The notes under the pieces: model-generated
The model's database searches: none
What the model was told of the DNA's origin: nothing
What the model saw: the letters and a program-made list of their open reading frames with translations, nothing else
Part shown: positions 14,010-17,334 of the stretch, in pieces
How positions within the stretch are numbered: the stretch's first letter is position 1
Layout of the letters: every line of letters starts with the position of its first letter
DNA from: JAGOUY01 sp964541725
GTDB lineage: Bacteria > Patescibacteriota > Patescibacteriia > 2-12-FULL-60-25
Assembly (NCBI GenBank): GCA_964541725.1
Contig: CAZIQG010000020.1
Location: 1 to 17,334, forward strand
Direction of reading: 5' to 3'
Length of the DNA stretch: 17,334 nt
Made by a program: the position numbers and the translations under genes

Positions 14010-16094
14010 TTATTTCTTCATGCGTCCTTCGACCACCATTTGGGAGACGTTGGAAGGAACTTCACCGTAGTGGCTGAATTCCATCGAGTAACTCGCGCGA
14101 CCCTGCGTCATAGAACGTAAGCCCGTGGAGTACCCGAACATTTCGGATAAGGGGACTTCTGCGTTCACGATACGGGCACCGCTGCGTTCACCCATGTCTT
14201 GGATCTGACCGCGCTTGGCGTTCAAGTCACCGATCACATCACCCATGTAGTTTTCTGGGGTGACAACTTCGACCTTCATGATTGGTTCGAGCAAGTACAA
14301 CCCTGCTTTGCGGCATCCTTCTTGGAAGGCCATGGAACCGGCGATCTTAAAGGCCGCTTCGGAAGAGTCCACATCGTGGTAGCTTCCATCTTTCAAGGTA
14401 ATCTTCACATCGAGAAGAGGATACCCAGCCAATACACCACGCTGTCTTGCTTCTTGAATTCCTTTGTTGATTGGTTGGATAAATTCGCGAGGAATGACAC
14501 CGCCCTTAATTTCATCCACAAATTCGTAGCCTTTGCCGCGTTCGTTTGGTTCGATATCGATCACACAGTGACCATATTGACCACGCCCACCAGATTGGCG
14601 AACATATTTTCCTTCGACATCTTCTGCCTTGGCGCGAATAGCTTCACGGTAGGCTACCTGAGGCTTACCAACATTGGCTTCCACCTTGAATTCGCGCTTC
14701 ATGCGGTCAACGATGATTTCCAGGTGGAGTTCACCCATACCCGCAATGATCGTTTGCAAGGTTTCTTCATCCGTACGCACACGGAAGGAAGGATCTTCTT
14801 CCGCCAATTTCTGAAGAGCGACACCCATCTTTTCTTGGTCAGCCTTTGTTTTAGGTTCAATCGCAATCGAGATCACGGGTTCAGGAATTACAATCGATTC
14901 AAGCACGAGTGGGCGCTTTTCATCATAAATTGTATCTCCGGTAAACGTACCTTTCAAACCTACGGCTGCGGCAATATCTCCAGCAAACACTTCGCTCACA
15001 TCTTCACGTTCGTTGGCGTGCATGCGCACGATACGACCAAGACGTTCTTTTTCGCCCGTCTTCGCGTTGATCACGTAAGAACCTGCTGCCATCGTTCCGG
15101 AATAGACACGGAAGAAAATCAATTTTCCGACGAATGGATCCGTCATGACTTTAAAGGCCAGCGCAGCGAATGGTTCGCTGTCCGAAGGATGGACGGCGAT
15201 CGCCTGATTCTCATCTTCAAGGGCGTGCGCTTTTGTAGCTGGAATATCAAGAGGGCAAGGAAGGTAATCAACGATCGCATCAAGCAAGAACTGGACACCC
15301 TTATTCTTCAAAGCTGAACCACATAAAATTGGGTTGATGTGACCCGCGATCACTGCTTTGCGCAAGCCCGCTTTCAATTCTTCCAAGGTAAACTCTTCTC
15401 CCGCCAAATAGCGGTTCATCATGTCTTCATCCGTTTCCGCGATTGCTTCGATCATCTGCGCGCGATATTGTTTGGCCTTTTCCAACATGTCAGCAGGGAC
15501 ATCCACTTCTTCAATCTTCTGACCCATTTCATCAAGATACATCTGTGCCTTCATGGTCATAAGGTCGATGATGCCGACAAAATTCGCTTCTGCACCAATT
15601 GGCAATTGGATTGGATGGGCACGCTTCGTCAAACGGTCGTGGATTGATTTTACGTCTGCGTAAAAATCTGCCCCCATGCGATCCAATTTGTTGATAAAAC
15701 AAATACGAGGCACGTTGTGCTTGTCCGCTTGGCGCCACACGGTTTCTGATTGGGATTCCACCCCAGCCACGCCGTCAAACACCGTCACCGCTCCGTCCAA
15801 AACGCGCAAGGATCGCTGAACTTCGATCGTAAAGTCGATGTGTCCAGGCGTATCAATCAAGTTCATGCGAGAACCCTTCCAGTAACAGGTCGTGGCCGCC
15901 GCCGTGATCGTGATGCCACGTTCACGTTCTTGCTCCATCCAGTCCATCGTGGCTTCTCCTTCATGCACTTCTCCGATCTTATGCTTACGACCCGTATAAA
16001 ACAAAATACGTTCAGATACCGTGGTTTTCCCGGCATCAATATGAGCAATAATCCCAAAGTTACGTGTGTCCTTCAAAGAATATTCACGAGGCAT
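14010..16094 (-). CDS. fusA: Elongation factor G
   Basis: EF-G is the GTPase that drives translocation and, with RRF, ribosome recycling. The 694-residue length is typical. G motifs are intact: AHIDAGKT (residues 17-24), RGITI (59-63), DTPGH (81-85), NKLD (135-138) and the GSALKN fifth motif. Domain IV carries the QSGGRGQYGHCVIDIEP segment, and the ending STGLRSMTQGRASYSMEFSHY is the family signature. It lies downstream of rpsG after a 112-base gap with a long hairpin, and is followed by a strong terminator. The start follows CTATT with no Shine-Dalgarno motif. Confidence 0.98.
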   Translation of the reverse strand: MPREYSLKDTRNFGIIAHIDAGKTTVSERILFYTGRKHKIGEVHEGEATMDWMEQERERGITITAAATTCYWKGSRMNLIDTPGHIDFTIEVQRSLRVLDGAVTVFDGVAGVESQSETVWRQADKHNVPRICFINKLDRMGADFYADVKSIHDRLTKRAHPIQLPIGAEANFVGIIDLMTMKAQMYLDEMGQKIEEVDVPADMLEKAKQYRAQMIEAIAETDEDMMNRYLAGEEFTLEELKAGLRKAVIAGHINPILCGSALKNKGVQFLLDAIVDYLPCPLDIPATKAHALEDENQAIAVHPSDSEPFAALAFKVMTDPFVGKLIFFRVYSGTMAAGSYVINAKTGEKERLGRIVRMHANEREDVSEVFAGDIAAAVGLKGTFTGDTIYDEKRPLVLESIVIPEPVISIAIEPKTKADQEKMGVALQKLAEEDPSFRVRTDEETLQTIIAGMGELHLEIIVDRMKREFKVEANVGKPQVAYREAIRAKAEDVEGKYVRQSGGRGQYGHCVIDIEPNERGKGYEFVDEIKGGVIPREFIQPINKGIQEARQRGVLAGYPLLDVKITLKDGSYHDVDSSEAAFKIAGSMAFQEGCRKAGLYLLEPIMKVEVVTPENYMGDVIGDLNAKRGQIQDMGERSGARIVNAEVPLSEMFGYSTGLRSMTQGRASYSMEFSHYGEVPSNVSQMVVEGRMKK

Positions 16095-16125
16095 AATAGA
16101 TTATAGAGTAAAAGATGAAAGCAAA

Positions 16126-16192
16126 ACGTGAATCGTGTCAGGGGAAGCGCCGATCGGTTGTTCCGTCAGACATCCGCAGTCACGATTCACGT
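16126..16192 (-). promoter_or_regulatory. 12-bp hairpin between rpsG and fusA, possible attenuator
   Basis: A perfect 12-bp inverted repeat (ACGTGAATCGTG at 16126-16137, complement at 16181-16192) encloses 43 bases that include the palindrome CCGATCGG. In the minus-strand RNA it starts about 14 bases after the rpsG stop and is followed by UUUGCUUUCAUCUUUU, about 30 bases before fusA. It could lower fusA transcription relative to rpsL-rpsG, mark an RNA cleavage site, or be an S7 target, as the rpsL-rpsG region is in E. coli. Confidence 0.6.
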
Positions 16193-16206
16193 ATTGGAAA
16201 TGACGA

Positions 16207-16674
16207 TTATCGAGCAAAGTGAGCGAAGGCGCGGTTCGCTTCGGCCATGCGGTGCACATCAGCACGCTTCTTGACCGCTTCACCTTGGTTTTGTGCCGCA
16301 TCCATGATTTCGGTCGCGAGGCGCTCCGACATTGGCTTGCCTTTGCGGGAGCGGGCGGCATCAATCATCCAGCGCAATGCCAGCTGCAAACGACGTTCAG
16401 CACGAACCTGGAGAGGAACTTGGTAGTTCGCTCCACCGACACGCTTGGATTTCACTTCGACACTTGGAGAGACGTTCTTAAGCGCCTCTTCATACATTTC
16501 GATGGCTGGCTTTTTCATCTTCTCTTCTACAATGTCGAAGGCTGCGTACACGATGCCTTGCGACTTCTGCTTCTTGCCGCCAATCATGATGTAGTTGATC
16601 AGCTTCGCCACATTGGTCGATCCATATTTTGGATCAGGGGCTACTTTACGCTTGGGAGCTTGTTTTCCGCGCAT
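16207..16674 (-). CDS. rpsG: 30S ribosomal protein S7 (uS7)
   Basis: S7 nucleates assembly of the 30S head and contacts the E-site tRNA. The 155-residue product shows KYGSTNVAKLINYIMIGGKK, then VGGANYQVPLQVRAERRLQLALRW and the C-terminal EAVKKRADVHRMAEANRAFAHFAR, all family hallmarks. It is full length. It begins 20 bases after the rpsL stop; that spacer contains CTCCT rather than a Shine-Dalgarno motif, and the ATG follows GATCAT. Confidence 0.97.
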   Translation of the reverse strand: MRGKQAPKRKVAPDPKYGSTNVAKLINYIMIGGKKQKSQGIVYAAFDIVEEKMKKPAIEMYEEALKNVSPSVEVKSKRVGGANYQVPLQVRAERRLQLALRWMIDAARSRKGKPMSERLATEIMDAAQNQGEAVKKRADVHRMAEANRAFAHFAR

Positions 16675-16694
16675 ATGATCAGGAGTTAATTAGA

Positions 16695-17126
16695 TTATTT
16701 TTTTGCTTCTGGCTTAGGACGACGAGCACCGTAGAGGGAACGGCTACCACGACGGTTAGCAACTCCTTGCGTATCGTAGACACCACGGACAATGTGGTAG
16801 CGCACACCAGGAAGATCTTTCACACGACCGCCACGAATAAGGACGATGGAGTGCTCTTGCAAGTTGTGACCTTCTCCAGGGATGTAGGCCGTAACTTCTT
16901 GCCCATTCGAGAGACGAACACGGGCGATTTTACGCACAGCCGAGTTAGGCTTTTTTGGCGTCATGGTGGTGACCTTAGTACACACACCGCGCTTGAAGGC
17001 AGAACCACGGGACAATTCCGTACGCTTGCGATGCAAGGTGTCGAACGCAAATTGAAGCGCCGGGCTCTTAGATTTACGGCGAGACGTCGTACGTGGGCGA
17101 CGGATGAGCTGAGCAATAGTAGGCAT
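16695..17126 (-). CDS. rpsL: 30S ribosomal protein S12 (uS12), long form
   Basis: S12 sits at the decoding centre and controls fidelity. I chose the ATG giving MPTIAQLIRRPR, the conserved N-terminus, for 143 residues; an upstream in-frame extension crosses the promoter and is rejected. Decoding loops are normal: TTMTPKKPNSAVRK and GGRVKDLPGVRYH, including the Lys and Asp positions where streptomycin resistance usually arises, so no resistance change is visible. Between PALQ and RGVC there is an insert compared with E. coli, like the longer S12 of Firmicutes. It is the first gene of the str-type operon. Confidence 0.97.
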   Translation of the reverse strand: MPTIAQLIRRPRTTSRRKSKSPALQFAFDTLHRKRTELSRGSAFKRGVCTKVTTMTPKKPNSAVRKIARVRLSNGQEVTAYIPGEGHNLQEHSIVLIRGGRVKDLPGVRYHIVRGVYDTQGVANRRGSRSLYGARRPKPEAKK

Positions 17127-17178
17127 GCAATCTTTAGAGGGATGAAAGCCCCAAACAAAGGTTAAAAACGTGTAAGGT
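17127..17178 (-). promoter_or_regulatory. rpsL 5' leader
   Basis: The predicted leader of about 50 bases runs from the promoter to rpsL. It has a short T-run and pyrimidine-rich stretches (CATCCCTCT) but no GGAG-like motif within 20 bases of the start, which follows GATTGC. Confidence 0.45.
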
Positions 17179-17184
17179 GCGCCC

Positions 17185-17213
17185 AATCTATCAGCATTCA
17201 CCCTCCTCGTCAA
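17185..17213 (-). promoter_or_regulatory. Candidate str-operon promoter with extended -10
   Basis: The minus strand reads TTGACG (17213-17208), a 17-base spacer, then TAGATT (17190-17185), with TGA directly before it as an extended -10. The -35 matches the sigma-70 consensus at 5 of 6 positions and the -10 at 4 of 6. The predicted start of transcription is near 17178. Its layout matches that of the tuf promoter. Confidence 0.65.
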
Positions 17214-17334
17214 GGTAAATAGGGGTTAACCACACCTTATAGGGAATCCGCCTAGAGAACACGTCCAAATTTGCGCCACTTCAAGGCCAATACAGCTCAA
17301 AACACCAAAGACGCTAACGAATGAGCCAAAGCCC
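17214..17334. other. Upstream flank of the operon, no gene assigned
   Basis: About 120 bases remain to the right edge. One minus-strand frame is open from the edge to a TAA at 17226-17228 (about 35 codons) and could be the end of an upstream gene, but it is too short and shows no recognisable motif. Confidence 0.3.

Noticed and set aside
11602..15317. Very long plus-strand frames opposite tuf and fusA
   Set aside because: They mirror the codon use of highly biased genes on the other strand and have no domain or start signal.
539..17126. Reassigned TGA codon
   Set aside because: All conserved genes read through with standard code and show no in-frame TGA, so there is no evidence for recoding.
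17226..17333. Open minus-strand frame entering from the right edge
   Set aside because: Only about 35 codons, with no motif; could be chance. Noted in the flank entry.

Overview
The window is one large ribosomal-protein superoperon. Every recognised gene lies on the minus strand, so transcription runs from the right edge to the left. Several features suggest a Candidate Phyla Radiation (Patescibacteria) genome. The gene for L30 (rpmD) is absent from its usual place between rpsE and rplO. S14 is the short zinc-binding type. A small protein with a Phd-like start, of a style common in these genomes, sits beside tuf. Within that group a Parcubacteria-like lineage is my best guess, but I cannot fix the phylum from sequence alone.

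Layout, in the direction of transcription: a promoter with an extended -10 box; rpsL, rpsG and fusA (S12, S7, EF-G), with a long hairpin between rpsG and fusA and a strong terminator after fusA. Next comes a 1.35 kb block that separates fusA from tuf. It holds a possible 62-residue membrane peptide, a bidirectional terminator, a second terminator-like hairpin, a 137-residue Phd-like protein with an internal palindrome, and a fresh promoter. Then come tuf and rpsJ, separated by a 17-bp hairpin, and a 246-base structured non-coding gap. After the gap, 19 genes run with only 3-16 bases between them: rplC, rplD, rplW, rplB, rpsS, rplV, rpsC, rplP, rpmC, rpsQ, rplN, rplX, rplE, rpsN, rpsH, rplF, rplR, rpsE, rplO, followed by secY. 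The left edge cuts a membrane-protein gene that I do not recognise.

Together the genes encode much of both ribosomal subunits, two elongation GTPases and the SecY channel. Several proteins carry lineage-type tails: an RGG-rich N-terminus on S5, an Arg/Gly-rich C-terminus on S3, and Lys/Ala-rich tails on L22 and L23.

The most striking signal is at the start codons. None of the 25 translation and secretion genes has a recognisable Shine-Dalgarno sequence. Instead, T occupies position -1 in 23 of 25, CT occupies -2/-1 in 15 of 25, and many intergenic spacers are pure pyrimidine, some containing CCTCCT, which is the anti-Shine-Dalgarno sequence itself. The second most interesting item is the multi-hairpin region between rpsJ and rplC, a candidate cis-regulatory RNA.
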